A DNA stretch of 64,000 nucleotides from Delphinus delphis. Its lineage: Eukaryota; Chordata; Mammalia; Artiodactyla; Delphinidae. A program made the position numbers and the translations under genes. Each line of letters begins with the position of its first letter. Position 1 is the first letter of the stretch. Positions 1-10,969 of this stretch are shown piece by piece. The DNA lies in NCBI RefSeq assembly GCF_949987515.2, contig NC_082702.1:52421600-52485599 (forward strand), written 5' to 3'. The notes beneath the pieces were generated by a model. It had not been told where the DNA came from. It was given only the letters and a program-made list of their open reading frames with translations, and ran no database searches.

Positions 1-54
1 CAGGGAATGGGGAGGGGGAAAAGTTAGCAGAAGAAACCATACTCCTTGAAACAG

Positions 55-76
55 CTCCCCCCCGGCCCCCCCCCCC
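55..76. repeat. C-rich homopolymer run
   Basis: Two runs of C (7 and 11 bases) separated by GG. Low-complexity DNA, likely length-variable and prone to assembly error. Confidence 0.8.
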
Positions 77-3000
77 AGGGCACTGAAGCACACGAGGACT
101 TTTATTCTGAATTTTGGGTCCGACGTACTCAGAACACCTATTTTTTCTTTCCTGTGGGCACACTGGTGCAATCTGCAAAGGCTGCTTTCTCGGGGAGGAT
201 CCCTGGTTGGCGAGAAGCGGTCCAGTCCCAGTCTCAGGCTCGTGCACGTTCTCAAACCTGTCCCGAGCCACAGGCCTCGGCATTTGGCTTTTCACTTGAT
301 GGAGGGAGAGCCGCAGAAAATTCGCCAGCGCGCAGTGTTTCAGATTCAGGGAGGAACTGGTGTCCTCAGTAGTTCCCTGCCTGGGGTCAGCAGCCTCCAG
401 ATCTGGCTTCAGAATTTTCCCCTGGCCGGGGCTGGGGAAGCTTTATTTTTCTTTCTGTCACCCCTTAAAGTGAAGGGGAGTTGGGGAGGAGAAGATGGCT
501 GGGAGGCACAGTGACCCTCCGTGGGAAGGACAGGCCGAGCTCCCGTGCTCCCCCGGGAGAAGCCAGGAGCTGTGCTGTGCTGCCCACGGCTGGGGGAAGC
601 CAGCTTTGGAGGCTCAAGGTGCCCCTCCCCCTCCCCCAGTTTACCTCTGATTGCTCAAGAGGTGTCTGTTGGAGAGAGAGAGTGGGGAGGAAGGGCGCCT
701 GAAGCCCTGCGCTGGCTTCTCAAGCAGGCGTGGTGGTGGCACCTTCGTCTTCTTGGGCCTCTCTGGAGAGGAGCCGTGATTTTCTGGACTGGGGGCCGAG
801 GGCCATCCGTGGCACAAGATTTGTCTCGCAGAGCCTTGCTGTGGCGTTGGGAAGCGAGGAGGGAGGAACTACGCGCGAGTGTCCAATGGGCTGTCCCCTT
901 TCTCCGCCTGTCGTTGGCGAGCCCCGCGGGCAGGGCAGGGAGTGTCCTTACATGTGGCCTTGGTGGGCTCGGGTGGGGTGCACGGCCCTCCCTGCCGGGG
1001 CCTGTGAGCGTGGAGGGGGGCTGCTGAGGCCGTGGCCTCCAGGGCAGGGGTGTGGGTGGCACCACCACTGGGGACCTTGTCCCGTCCTGAGACACCTGGT
1101 TGTTGGTGTGTCCAGGCCCCCCACCCCCCACCCCCGCGGGAAGCAAAGCAGGCCCCTGAGGGGTTTCCCTGAGGCCCGGGCGTTATGTAATCTGTCTGCA
1201 TTTTGTAGTGCGGCCCAAGCACTCAATTGAGAAATGGGAGCCCAAACGAAGCAAAGGTGAATCTGAGTGCAGCTCACTCCAACGGAAAGCCCCCTGTGGC
1301 CCAGCCGCGAGCTGCTGGGTGTGTCGGGCGTTCTGTATTGGTCACAGCCTTCCATGAAGTGTACGTCATCCTTTTGTTAAGCCCTCTACACAGCTCACCT
1401 CAGAACCATCTGGTAATTATCTGGTTAATTGTGTGGGCTTCAGGCGCAAGACTCAGAGTGATTGATCTAGATTCAAACCCATAAACAAACCCAATACACC
1501 CTCTGCCCAAACCGTTTTCAGGGTCTGTCTGCACTGATCCAGTCAGTTGGAGGGTAGTCAGAGCTACAGACCAGGCTTCCACGACCCCAGCTGCATCAGG
1601 CCTGGGTGGAGGCGTCCGGGGGCTCTCAGTCCCACCCGGCAGGCGCTCCAGCTGGGTACACCCCCCAGGTGGACGGACCTCTCTGCATTCCCTGCCGGGG
1701 AGATGGGCTCAGCCTGGGGCCCCGGGGGGCCCGCGGCCTCACTCCCTGGCCTGGCTGTAAACTTTGCCTTCTCTGGGGTCAGGTTGGAGCTTGCCCCTGT
1801 GCCTATCTGCTGGGCCGGTTACTGATTAAATCCTTGCAGAGTCAACAGTGCCTGACATGGCCGGTGACAGCGCCGGGCCCGATGCACTCTGTGCTGGAGA
1901 CTTTGGATCCAGAAGACTCATAAACAAAGGAGGAAACACAAAGGCGCCAGTGACCCGGCTGCCGGGAGGGGGACTGGGAGGTGTCCGCCCCTCCCTGGGG
2001 TACACACGGCCGCACCTTGCCGGCGGAAGGGTGCATCTGCCCAGGCTGTGGCCTGGACGCCGCTGTTCCTCATTCCTCTCTCACGTCCAGACTTCCCAGT
2101 CCCCGGGCCTCCCTGGGCTTTTTGTGGTTGCCAACCATGGTGTCGGCTGTAGCCAAGAAGGTTCGGGTCCGTGGGTCAAGAATCCATTCTGCCGTTCTCG
2201 TGTCTGGGCTGAATTTGATCACCTGCTAGGCATGTTTGTCCTCTGGAAGAGGGCTTTGTCCGTGTGCTTTGTCTCCTCTGCACCAAAGAAGTACGAATCA
2301 GCTGCTTACCTTTTATTTTACCTTATTTTTTCTAACATGTAGCAGGTGGCATCTCAGAATGGGGAGGGTCCAATCGGTCAAACGGGGGTCAGAGCACAGG
2401 CACAGTAGCCTTGACTTGTTTTTTAAATTTTCACCACTCTGCTGCTTCAATTGAAACGTCTGTGGGCTTTCTGTTGTGGAAAGGAAAAGAGGAGTCACCT
2501 CAGTTCTCGTCGGTTTCTTTAGTCTGGTGTTTTCTTGGGGGCGGCAACCTTCTGAACTTGGACTTATGCTTACGAAGCGCCTACTGGGTGTCAGAGTGCT
2601 GCATTCATCCCGATGGTGGTTCCCCCTTGGGAATTAAAATCTGTGTCCCCCCGAGTAGTCAGAGGTCCCGTGGGAACTCGCCTGTGTGCACACGCACACG
2701 CGTGTTCGTTTCTCCGCTTCGTCACCGACACCTCCTCCTTGTGCCCGTCCTCCCCGCTTCTGATTTATGGGATTTTTTTTGTGGCATAAATAAACACAAA
2801 GCATTTTTTTTTCTTTCAGTGCCATTTGTCATAAGATTTTGGAGTATATCAAATTTGTTGCCCAGGTTACTTGTCTGATTGGAGGTGGTGGAGGGGAGGG
2901 GCTGAGACAGAAGCAGAGGAAAAAAATCTGAATTCCCTGTAAACAGCACACGTGGTCTGCCTTCCCCAGGCTGCAGTAAAGAAGAGCATTTTAAGGAGGG

Positions 3001-3430
3001 AGTAGTTTTGATGCTGCCATTCTCCTGGCGCAACCCGAGATGCCTTTTCTAGCCGCTGGCAAAGTTGTACCAGGCCAGGTTGAAGGTGTCTCACTCGCTG
3101 CCCATGGCTGGGCTTTGCTGCCGAGCTGGCTGGGGCTCCGTGGCCCACAGGTGGCTGTGTATAGTGTTGCCCGCTCCTCTGTGCCAACCGGGGAGCCCGC
3201 TGACTCACCTGGCAGTGGGAGAGGGCATTTCTGGGGCACCACGTCCGGTGAGGCTTAGGGGGAGCCTGGTGGCCGTGTCATCCTAAAAAACCAAAGCTCT
3301 CTGAGGGTGCCTCACTGCCGGCCTCAGCTTGGCCCACATGGATGGTATCCCCTTGGTGTTTTGGTGGAATAAACATCTGAGATGGTCAAGTTATGCCTTT
3401 GATTAAAGGATTAAGTGAGATTCAGCAAGG
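77..3430. other. GC-rich stretch without a recognisable gene
   Basis: Mostly unique-looking, GC-rich sequence. Open frames of up to about 170 codons overlap on both strands and none resembles a known protein. A C-rich run lies near 1120-1137 and a weak MIR/L2-like antisense fragment near 2570-2620. The 1340-1540 part is AT-richer and is discussed as a possible conserved element. No CpG island or convincing exon was seen. Confidence 0.6.
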
Positions 3431-3479
3431 CAGCCAAATGGTTCACGGCGTCTCCACCGTGGGGCAACACAACGGGGTT

Positions 3480-3690
3480 TGCTGCCACTTGCACCGGGCT
3501 CTGGATTCTGAGGTTACAACTTCCTGGCTGTGTGACTTTTGGAACGTTGCTTTGCTTTCCCGTGCCGGGGCTTGCTTTTCCTCCAAGGGGGTGGGATAAT
3601 CCTACCTCATTTACAGGGTTGCTGAAAGGATTGGGGATCACTCAGACTAGCACCTAGCAGGACGGCCAGCACACAGTAGGGGTATGACAA
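3480..3690 (+). repeat. MIR SINE
   Basis: Order of MIR landmarks: 'ggctctgga'-like head, 'ctgtgtgac' core near 3527, 'acctcatttacagggttg' region near 3605, and a tail resembling 'gcacacagtagg' near 3668. An ancient tRNA-derived SINE, diverged. Confidence 0.8.
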
Positions 3691-3944
3691 GGGGTCTGTA
3701 TTCCACTTTGTGTTTTCCTAATTACCCTGAGAGTGCTTCAGGAAATTCTGCCCAAATGCAAGGGATTATTGCTACTTAAAAACGGGCAGTCTCTAGAGGA
3801 AAGTCTCCTGAGATGAGCGGTGCATTTGGGAAAGTTAGGGGTATTTAGTGGATCTGGTATGTGTGAGAGCAATGAAATTGTTGAAAGCAGTTTAAGAAAA
3901 ATTTCTCAGGGGGCACAGTCTGGTTTCCTTTGAAAAAATACAGA

Positions 3945-4340
3945 ACTCTTTTTTTTGGAAAATTGAAATAGTAACGTGCACATCAAATAAATTCAGATGG
4001 TACAACAAGGCATATAAGGGAAAATGAAGCTTCTGTCTTATTCCACGGGCCCGTGGCCCCTAGTTCCCCTCCTCGCAGGCCAGCCCTGCATCCTTGCTGA
4101 GCATCCTGGGCATTTACACAGTTCTGTGCCGTTATTGTTCATTGGACGGTGTGTTTTGGCAGTCATTCTAGATCTGTGCCTGTGCACAGCTGCTCTTCCC
4201 TGCTGCATGGTGTTCCATCATAGAGGGGCACCATAATAATACAGGTAGACCATCCCCTATCACTGGACATTGAGGTTAGCCCCAGGCTTTTGCAGTTTCC
4301 AACAAGACACTTTCCACTTTGATTGAGTGGAGTTGTTTGT
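3945..4340 (-). mobile_element. old L1M 3'-end fragment
   Basis: Shows the antisense pattern of ancient L1 3' ends: a 'gtacaacaaggcatata' region, a 'gctgcatggtgttccatcatagagg' region, then 'ccctatcactggacattgagg'. Heavily diverged; no open frame remains. 3700-3945 before it is AT-richer single-copy DNA with nothing recognised. Confidence 0.65.
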
Positions 4341-4344
4341 GTTT

Positions 4345-4860
4345 CGATAATTTGAATGTTTTTTGCCTCCTTCTTTGGTGAGTGTTAAAATATTTAGTCC
4401 TCCAGTGCTTTGCAAGGGTGAGCTGACCCTCCCTCAGAGGGGGGAAGGGCAGTGCTGCCTGGGGTCCCCGCGGTCTGGAGTCATGCTTGGGTCTGGCTCG
4501 CTGTCACTGGCTAGGGAGCCTCCTGAGGGTTTGGCCCCCCAGCCCCACCAGGAACTGGTGGGGGGCTCCGGCCAGTCCCGCAGACCTCTGCCCCAAGGAC
4601 AAGGGTCTGCATGGCCAGGAGAGCTGTTTCCTGCTCCACCTGAGAGCATCGTTTTTGTCCCCAGGCTTCCTGCTTCCCCAGGATGGAAGCCAGGCCGCCT
4701 GGCCCCATGGTAGAGAAAAGGAGGAAGTGACAGTGTCTCTTCCCTGCTCCTGGCTCTGGTGACAAGGCACCCAGTGCCTTCAGCGGGCCACCGAGGGAGG
4801 CCGTGTGAGGTTGAAAGGAAGTTCAGCTGATACCAGCAGAGCCCTACAAAGGGTGATGAG
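4345..4860. other. no recognisable feature
   Basis: GC-rich sequence between an L1 relic and a GT microsatellite. Overlapping short open frames on both strands have no recognisable domain. Confidence 0.5.

Positions 4861-4862
<2 letters not shown>

Positions 4863-4912
<50 letters not shown>
4863..4912. repeat. (GT)n microsatellite
   Basis: About 25 uninterrupted GT units. Likely polymorphic; alternating purine-pyrimidine DNA of this kind can adopt Z-DNA. Confidence 0.97.
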
Positions 4913-4915
<3 letters not shown>

Positions 4916-5106
4916 GGGGAGGTGTTCATGTCTGTTGAGGCAAAGGGGACCACAGAGAACATAGTTTTGGTGCTGAAGTTGATTGTTGTGGTGAAACTGA
5001 ATGTCCAGTAGCCATTTCTTTACACCTGCCACATACCGGTGTCTGGGGTGTCAGGAAGATGGAGGGAGGAGAACAGCCAGTCGCAGCAGAGGGGTCAGAC
5101 AGGCAA

Positions 5107-5205
5107 GCTTGAGTCCTGCCCTTGCAGCGTCCTAGCTGGTGGGTGACCTTGGGCAGGTCACCTAACCTCCCTCCTTATCTGTGAAATTCACATTCTGGGG
5201 ACTTC
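5107..5205 (+). repeat. MIR SINE fragment
   Basis: Contains the MIR core 'gtgaccttgggcaggtcacctaacctc' motif class near 5140-5170 followed by a degraded 'atctgtgaaat' segment. Confidence 0.8.
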
Positions 5206-5246
5206 CTTTTAGCATGATGTCAGGATTAGGTGGAGTAAGGCATGGC

Positions 5247-5530
5247 AGTTCATTCAACAGATAAATATCACTGTTTGTAGGCACTTTGAGGAAAACCAGT
5301 CTCTGCCCTCCTGGACTAGGGTAGGTGACAGACAATCAACACTGAGTAAGTAATTATAAACTCTGTCTGGCCCCGGAGAAAACAAAGCAGTGGTGGGTGG
5401 GGTGTGCGGGGCTTGGGGACCAGGAGCCTTGCTACCCTGCACATGGTGTTCAGGGAAGGAGATGGTATCTAGTGGGGGAGCATTCTTGGCAGAGAGGATG
5501 GCAAGTGCAAAGGCCCTGAGGCTGGACCGG
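5247..5530 (-). mobile_element. LINE2 (L2) 3'-end fragment
   Basis: Antisense L2 landmarks in order: 'ttcattcaacagataaat', a 'ctctgccctcctgga' segment, 'gacagacaatcaac', then 'caagtgcaaaggccctgagg' near 5503. These match the 3' end of the CR1-like LINE2 in reverse. Confidence 0.75.
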
Positions 5531-5594
5531 ACTTAGAGATCACCCAGGGAAGTGCCCGGATCTTAGTAAACGCTATACAGTTGTCATCACCCCT

Positions 5595-5710
5595 GCCTTC
5601 CAGGAGCTGTTGTCATCTATTGGAGAATATTAATGGGCGTCCAGCAATGCTAGGTGCTGGGCGTGTCGACAGCTCCCTGCCCCCGTGGGGCTCGCTTAGT
5701 TTCTAGCGCT
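5595..5710 (-). mobile_element. L2 fragment
   Basis: 'gctaggtgctggg' followed by 'ctccctgcccccgtggggctcgc' is the antisense L2 'size of lesion-spaced' pattern of the terminal 150 bases. Short and diverged. Confidence 0.5.
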
Positions 5711-6865
5711 TCTGGGGTGTGTGTGTTTTATTTAACCCGCTCCCTCCCATAGCGAAGAATAGCAGTGCTTTAAGAGACTCTTAGATTACCAAAACCAGCT
5801 CCCTTTGTCCGTGCTGTGTTGCAACGGTTCTAGGACCTAGAACACCCTAATCGCTGAATTCGCCTCAGGCTTTTTTCCCATGGGGAAGCACTGAGTGTGG
5901 GGGAAGCGCTGAGCGCCGCGTGTTGCCCAGCAGCCGGGCTGGGCTTCACACCCAGGACTCCCCGCACCCCTGGCACCTTCACTGCCTTCCTTTGTCATGG
6001 GTTCTGCTTTCTAGCTGGTATCAGATCGGGAGAGTGTATAAGCAGATGAGGCTGAGTAAACGCACTTTGGAGGGAAGCAGAAGAGCTGGATTCTCCAGCC
6101 CCCTGCCGGGTGGGCAGGACTCCGCGGGGCGGGGCAGCGGAGGCTTCCCTGGGGCCGGGGTCCTCAGGAGAGCGGAGATAGCACAGGAATGTTTCCTGGT
6201 GTCCTGGGCCAGTCCCAAGCTCCTCGAGGCCCAGAGAAGCTGCAGATAGGGGCACACAGCCTGGGAAAGCCCAGACTGCCGCCTCCTTTGGCTCACCGTC
6301 CTGCCCAGGTGAATGCGCATCGCCGCGCGTGCTTGTGTGAGGCCCAGCCGGTGGTGGGGCCGGGCCACAGTCAGGGTGGGCTCACTGCTGCAACAGCCAG
6401 CCCCCAAACCTGGGGGGCTTCACGCAGCACGGTTTACATGTGCCTCGTGTCCCGGTCCGGGGGAGGTTTCTGCCCCTTCGGGGCCTCGGGGAGTCGGGGC
6501 TGGGGAGAAGGCGTGAGCCCTAGGCGGAGGTTCGGTCTGTGGGTCTGGCCGCTCCATTGGTCACAGCTCAGTCACATGGCTACCCCCGAGTGCAGGGGAG
6601 GCTAGGGAACGGGGTTAGCTGTGTCCAGGAGACAGGAGGCCATGGATAGATGGCGACACCCACCCCAGGACCGTTGGGACCCTGCAGTGGTCTGGAGGTC
6701 TCCAGGGTACCAACAGCAGACTGCTTCCCTGGAAAGGAGATTCAGACGGCGTGGTCTCCTCTGGCTCCTGGGTTTGAGCTTGGTGGCAGGTCAGGAAAGT
6801 TTGCAGCCTGCTCTCTGGTGGGGAGTAAAACATCTTCGTGAACCTGTTGCAAGGGATGGAGCAAT
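5711..6865. other. no recognisable gene
   Basis: GC-rich DNA with scattered CpG (for example 6120-6140) but no island, no recognised repeat and no credible exon. Overlapping open frames occur in every frame. Confidence 0.5.
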
Positions 6866-6869
6866 GCGC

Positions 6870-7055
6870 TCGTGATTCCAGCGACACTTACTGTCCCCCT
6901 GCTGAGTGCCAGGTACTGTGCTCTTTTAATTTTCCAGACAGTCCTACGGGGCAGCTATTCCTTTTACCATTTTATAGATGTTGCAACAGAGACTCAGACA
7001 AGGAGAAATGGGAAGAAGTGGAGTTGAGAGGCAAAGGCAGGTCTGCCGCCACGCC
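6870..7055 (-). repeat. MIR SINE
   Basis: Antisense MIR order: 'cacttactgtcc...gtgccaggtactgtgc', 'attttatagatgttgcaacagagactcagac'. Diverged. Confidence 0.8.
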
Positions 7056-7179
7056 TGAGTGTGTGTGTCCGTGAATATATGTGCATCTGTTGGATCTATG
7101 TAACATGATTTCAGCCTCTTGCAGAAACGCCTTAGTGGGGAATCAGTGGGCTTATCAGTTCAGTGCTTGCCGATGTTTG

Positions 7180-7395
7180 GCAGACATCCCTTTGTGAATT
7201 TGTCAAGTGAGTTCAGGGAACTGGTGTTGGAAAGTGAATGCCAAGTATTTGTAAAGGGTAAGAGCCAGGTACCAAGTTTGTGCATTTGCTGTGTGTGCAA
7301 AGGGAGTTTCCCAGGTACTGCACTTGTGGAGTGAGCATCTCCAGGCACCGGGCTGACAAGGTGAGTGTTCCCTGGTACTACGCTTACAAAGTCAG
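7180..7395. repeat. degenerate 30-bp minisatellite
   Basis: Three adjacent units of exactly 30 bp (7303-7332, 7333-7362, 7363-7392) share a CCAGGTACT-like centre and an AAGGT-like end. Weaker, length-variable copies extend upstream to about 7180. On the minus strand the period shows as a 10-residue repeat with a VPG centre in one open frame. No protein function is implied. Confidence 0.75.
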
Positions 7396-7404
7396 ACGAC
7401 CCTT

Positions 7405-7600
7405 TGTTCCCCAAAGGCTCACAGTTAAATTGGGGGACACTTCAGATTAGGATACACTATAGCAGCACACCTCCTCAGAGAGATCTGTGCCTTGTCCTGC
7501 TGTTGGGAGGGGCCAGGCGGTTTCAGGAGGGACTTCGTAGGAGAGATGCATCTGGACGGACAGAGGTAGGGCCGGGGACTGGCAGAGAAGGGGCTGGGGG
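7405..7600 (-). mobile_element. L2 fragment
   Basis: Begins with 'ggctcacagttaaattggggg', the antisense L2 segment, then runs through a 'ggtttcaggagggactt' part to about 7600. Diverged. Confidence 0.55.
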
Positions 7601-7889
7601 TCAGGGCTGGGAATGGGCAGAGGGGCCGCAGCAGTGGTTGGCACTGTGAGAGCAGGTAGGGAGAAAGATGGAGGCAGGGTCACTTCCCAGAGGGGCCCTC
7701 GAGGTCAGTATGGGATTCATGTGCGAGCCGGGAGGGCCCTGGTCATGATGCAGATGGACGGGGAGCGGGCCGCCAGCTGGGAGCCCGGGATGCCCCTGAA
7801 TGGAAGCTTCAGGAGTGCAGGGATGTGAGCCACCAGGCCAGGCATTAGTCACAGTAGTGACCACTGCAGCAGTGGTCTCGTGGCCACTC

Positions 7890-8022
7890 ACGAGAGTTTG
7901 TTTGCTAGGAGCTGGGCTGGGAGGTCACATCGGTGGCCTCCGTAACAACCCAGCAAGTTGCTGTCGCTCCCTGCATTTTACAGCTGGGGACCCTGAGGCC
8001 GTGTCTCTCAGCAGACGCTCTT
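7890..8022 (-). repeat. MIR SINE fragment
   Basis: 'ctccctgcattttacagctggggaccctgagg' near 7970 is the antisense MIR core. A short degenerate TGAA/GGAA-type simple repeat follows (8032-8065). Confidence 0.7.
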
Positions 8023-8065
8023 TGGCCAGATGAGTGGATGAATGAGTGAAGGAAGGAATGAATGA

Positions 8066-8735
8066 GCTGCCGCACAGGTTCAGTTGGGTGGCCCCTCCTG
8101 TTGGAAGGGGTGAGGGAAGAGCCACGTCCAGACCTCCACCCTCTGCGTCCCTGGAACCCTGCGTGTCTCTTTCACCTTCAGTGAAGGACAGTGCGTGCAG
8201 TGGGCCCTCGAGTTGCCCTGCGGAGCTGGCCTCGGGGTGGACACAGGCCCGCGGTTCCTGGTCCACTGCCGGGCCCGTGAGGCCGCTGCCACCAGAGGCC
8301 TCTGGTGCTTTCCGGATCCCGGGCCTGAGCCCTCCGCTCTGAGCTTTGGCTCCCAGGGCTCCCCTTCTGGAAGCTTCCTTCCTGGAGGCCAGGTGGGAAG
8401 GCCCCGCCCAGCCGTGGGGCTTGGGAAGGTGGCACCATCGGGCTGAGGCAGGGCAGCTGTGGCGCCCTGCTGGTGCCCTTAGTGGGCTCTCGGGCCTGGG
8501 GGCTCTGGGGCAGTGGGAGCAGGGCTGCCCCGCTGGAAAGAGGAGCAGTGACTCTGACGTCTGCCTGTTGCTCCTGTTGGGTCGCGTTTCACCTGTGGCC
8601 GATGCCTGCCTTGACGGTGGGAAGGTGAAAGAGCTTGACCCGTCCCAGCAGTCTGGTGGCTACTGGGCTTGGGGGTCCAAGCAGGGTCAGCCTGCGGGGT
8701 CACACAGACCGGGACGGGGTGGAGGTGACTGCGGG
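8066..8735. other. no recognisable gene
   Basis: GC-rich, with long overlapping chance frames on both strands. No repeat or domain recognised. Confidence 0.5.
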
Positions 8736-8739
8736 GCAG

Positions 8740-8915
8740 TAGCGATCATTTCCTCCAGCCCCCGCGGAGCCCCTTGGGTGTATCTGTGCATTTAACCCAG
8801 CCCCCGAGGCTCTTGTTTACACTTGGGGAAACTAAGGCCCTGTGAGTTTCAGGTTACATCACTGCAACCCAGACGACCTGGCTCCAGAGCCAGAGGCCTC
8901 CTGCAGAGCACGGCG
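8740..8915 (-). repeat. MIR SINE
   Basis: Antisense MIR signs: 'cacttggggaaactaaggccc' near 8821 and 'cgacctggctccagagccagagg' near 8875. Confidence 0.75.
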
Positions 8916-9039
8916 CCTCCTTGGTGGCTTCGAGCACAGGGACCTGGCAGCGAGGAACAGTCACCAGCAAAGCAGTGAGAACTACAGCTAGTGCTCGCAC
9001 AGAGTCTTCTGTTCTGAGCCTACACGTGGATGAGCACTT

Positions 9040-9845
9040 TTCTTTTATTGCAGTATAGTTGACTTGACAATATTATATTGGTGTCAGGTACACAGCGTAG
9101 TGATCCAGTATTTTTACAGTTTACACTCCCTTAAAAGTTATGACAAAATAATGCCTATAATTCCCTGTGCTGTACAACATGTCCTTGTTGCTTATCTATA
9201 GTTTGTATCTCTTAATCCCATACTGCTGTCTTGCCCCCCCCCCCACCACTGGTAACCACTTGTTTGTTTTCTGTGTCTGTGAGTCTATTTCTGTTTTGCT
9301 CTATACATTCGTGTTATTTTTCAGATTCCACACGAAAGTGACATCTACAGTATTTATATTTCTCTGATCTATGTCCATTCACATTCCTGCAAATGCCAGA
9401 ATTTCATTCTTTTTTTTTTTTTTTTTTTTTTTTTGCGGTGCGCGGGCGTCTCACTGCTGTGGCCTCTCCTGTTGTGGAGCACAGGCTCCGGACGCACAGG
9501 CTCAGCGGCCATGGCTCACGGGCCCAGCCGCTCCGCGGCACGCGGGATCCTTCCAGACCGGGGCACGAACCCGTGTCCCCTGCATCGGCAGGCGGACTCT
9601 CAACCACTGCGCCACCAGGGAAGCCCCATTCTTTTTTATGGCTGAGTAGTATTCCATTGTATATGTATACCACATCTTCTTTATCCATTCGTCTGTTGAT
9701 GGACATTTAGGTTGCTTCCATATCTTGGCTATTGTAAACAGTGCTGCTGTGAGCATTGGGGTGCGTGTATCTTTTCGAATTAGTGTTTTCTTTTTTCCTG
9801 GATACGTACCCAGGAGTGAAACTGCTGGGTCATACGTAGATGAGC
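9040..9845 (-). mobile_element. L1 3' end (interrupted by a SINE)
   Basis: Left part (9040-9404) matches the L1 3' untranslated region in antisense, with a C-run near 9234. The right part (9627-9845) is antisense to the end of ORF2: the minus strand reads a recognisable C-terminal segment with TDEWIKKM and MEYYSAIKKN. A SINE at 9415-9626 splits this coding part. 5' truncated, a non-functional relic. Confidence 0.9.
9415..9626 (-). mobile_element. short CHR-2-type SINE
   Basis: On the minus strand: tRNA-Glu-like head 'ggcttccctggtggcgcagt', the A/B-box region, then the GC-rich short body ending in poly(A) (T-run 9410-9434). A CATTCTTTTT-type target duplication lies at 9405 and 9627. Inserted into the L1 ORF2 relic, so it is younger than that L1. 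Confidence 0.93.
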
Positions 9846-9869
9846 TTGTTTAAACCTCCGATGCATCTG

Positions 9870-10010
9870 TGAGGTATTGCTGTCATGGTTCCTGTTTTAC
9901 AGATGATCAAACTGGGGCCCAGAGAGATGAGGTCGCTACTTACCCAGCTAGTAGTGGTGGAGCTGGGATTTGCACCCAGGCCATCTGGCTCCAGAGAATA
10001 ACTGCATGTG
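9870..10010 (-). repeat. MIR SINE
   Basis: Clear antisense MIR: 'ttttacagatgatcaaactggggcccagagag' near 9895, 'cccagctagtagtgg' near 9940, 'atctggctccagag' near 9980. Confidence 0.85.
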
Positions 10011-10199
10011 GCTGTGAGCCCGGCTCAGGAGCAGAGGCTCAGGAAGACCCAGGGTGGCCAGGGCTGGCTCCCTGCCGAGCAGGGGGGCCGTGCAGAAGGC
10101 GGGAGGGTGGGGACAGAGTCGAGTGTCTCACCCTGGGTGGTTCGGCCGTCTTCCTGCAGACGCATCTCTGGGAGAGCCGTGGTGGAGGTTTGCTTCTCA

Positions 10200-10345
10200 C
10201 CTGCCCCTGCTTGGTGTTGGGGTCGTGAACTCAACCTGTCGGAGCCTGTTTCCTCGCCTGAGATGTCCTGACCCTGAGAGCCGGCTGTGATGGCTTGGTG
10301 CAGGCGAGCATGGGGTCTGGAGCCCGACTCAGAGCGTGACTGGGC
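10200..10345 (+). repeat. two degraded MIR-like pieces
   Basis: 10220-10270 resembles the MIR middle ('ctcaacctgtcggagcctg', 'cctcgcctgaga'). 10290-10340 resembles the MIR head ('catggggtctggagcc'). Weak but ordered similarity. Confidence 0.45.
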
Positions 10346-10349
10346 TCCC

Positions 10350-10770
10350 CCCACCCCTCGGGGCTCTGGCTCAGCCCCTCTCCCCTCCGCCGTGGGGAGT
10401 GCTGCTGGCCCCCGGAGCCTCCCCGACCCCCAGTTGGAGTGAGGGCTTGCTCCCTGCGAGCTCCAGCTGGGTGGCGATTGCCTCTTTGCCCGTCTGTCTT
10501 CTCTACCAGCTATTCGCCTCCGTACTTGTAAAAAATAAAACAAAAATAATCACCCAGGGTTGATGATGATCTTAAAAAATAAAGAAGGAAAAGATTCTCC
10601 CATAATCCCACCACCCAGAAAGCACCCAGATGCACACTTTGGGGTAGAGCCATCTCTGCTTTCTTCCTGGACGAGTGCGTGTGACACACATGATCGTGTG
10701 CACAGCGAGTAGGGCGAGGTCTTATTCATAAGTGCTAAGCCATTTTCATACATGATCTCAAAGTGTGTCC
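10350..10770. other. no recognisable gene
   Basis: GC-rich to 10500, then A-rich (10535-10600). No exon or clear repeat. The ATCTCAAAG segment near 10753 abuts the MER20. Confidence 0.5.
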
Positions 10771-10771
10771 C

Positions 10772-10967
10772 CTTTGGCCCTATTGATCTTGGGCCCCAGA
10801 TCTTACCTGGTGGTGGGGGCCGTCCTGGGCTTTGTGGATGTTGAGTATCCCTGGCCTCGGCCCACTAGATGCCAGTACTCCGCTCCCCACAGTGTAACAG
10901 CCCCAAATGCCTGCGGATGTTGCCACAGGTCCCCTGGGGGGCACATCACTGGCTGAGAACCCCTGTG
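10772..10967 (-). mobile_element. MER20 (hAT-Charlie DNA transposon relic)
   Basis: Nearly full length and in order on the minus strand: 'ctcagccagtgatgtgcccc' side near 10950, 'ctggcatctagtggg' near 10865, 'gatactcaacatccacaaag' near 10840, 'gggcccaagatc' near 10795. This non-autonomous element is old in placental mammals. Confidence 0.8.
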
Positions 10968-10969
10968 GT

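Noticed and set aside
2802..2866. polypyrimidine tract plus CAG then GTTACT, an exon-like outline
   Set aside because: The donor is weak, and the enclosed 47 bases show no reading frame with a known protein.
4780..5032. Cys/Val- and His/Thr-repeat open frames
   Set aside because: These simply translate the (GT)n microsatellite.
7180..7395. CRISPR-like array
   Set aside because: The units are adjacent and degenerate without spacers, and the genome is mammalian.
9502..9756. L1 ORF2-like minus-strand frame
   Set aside because: A truncated L1 relic interrupted by a SINE; not a host gene.
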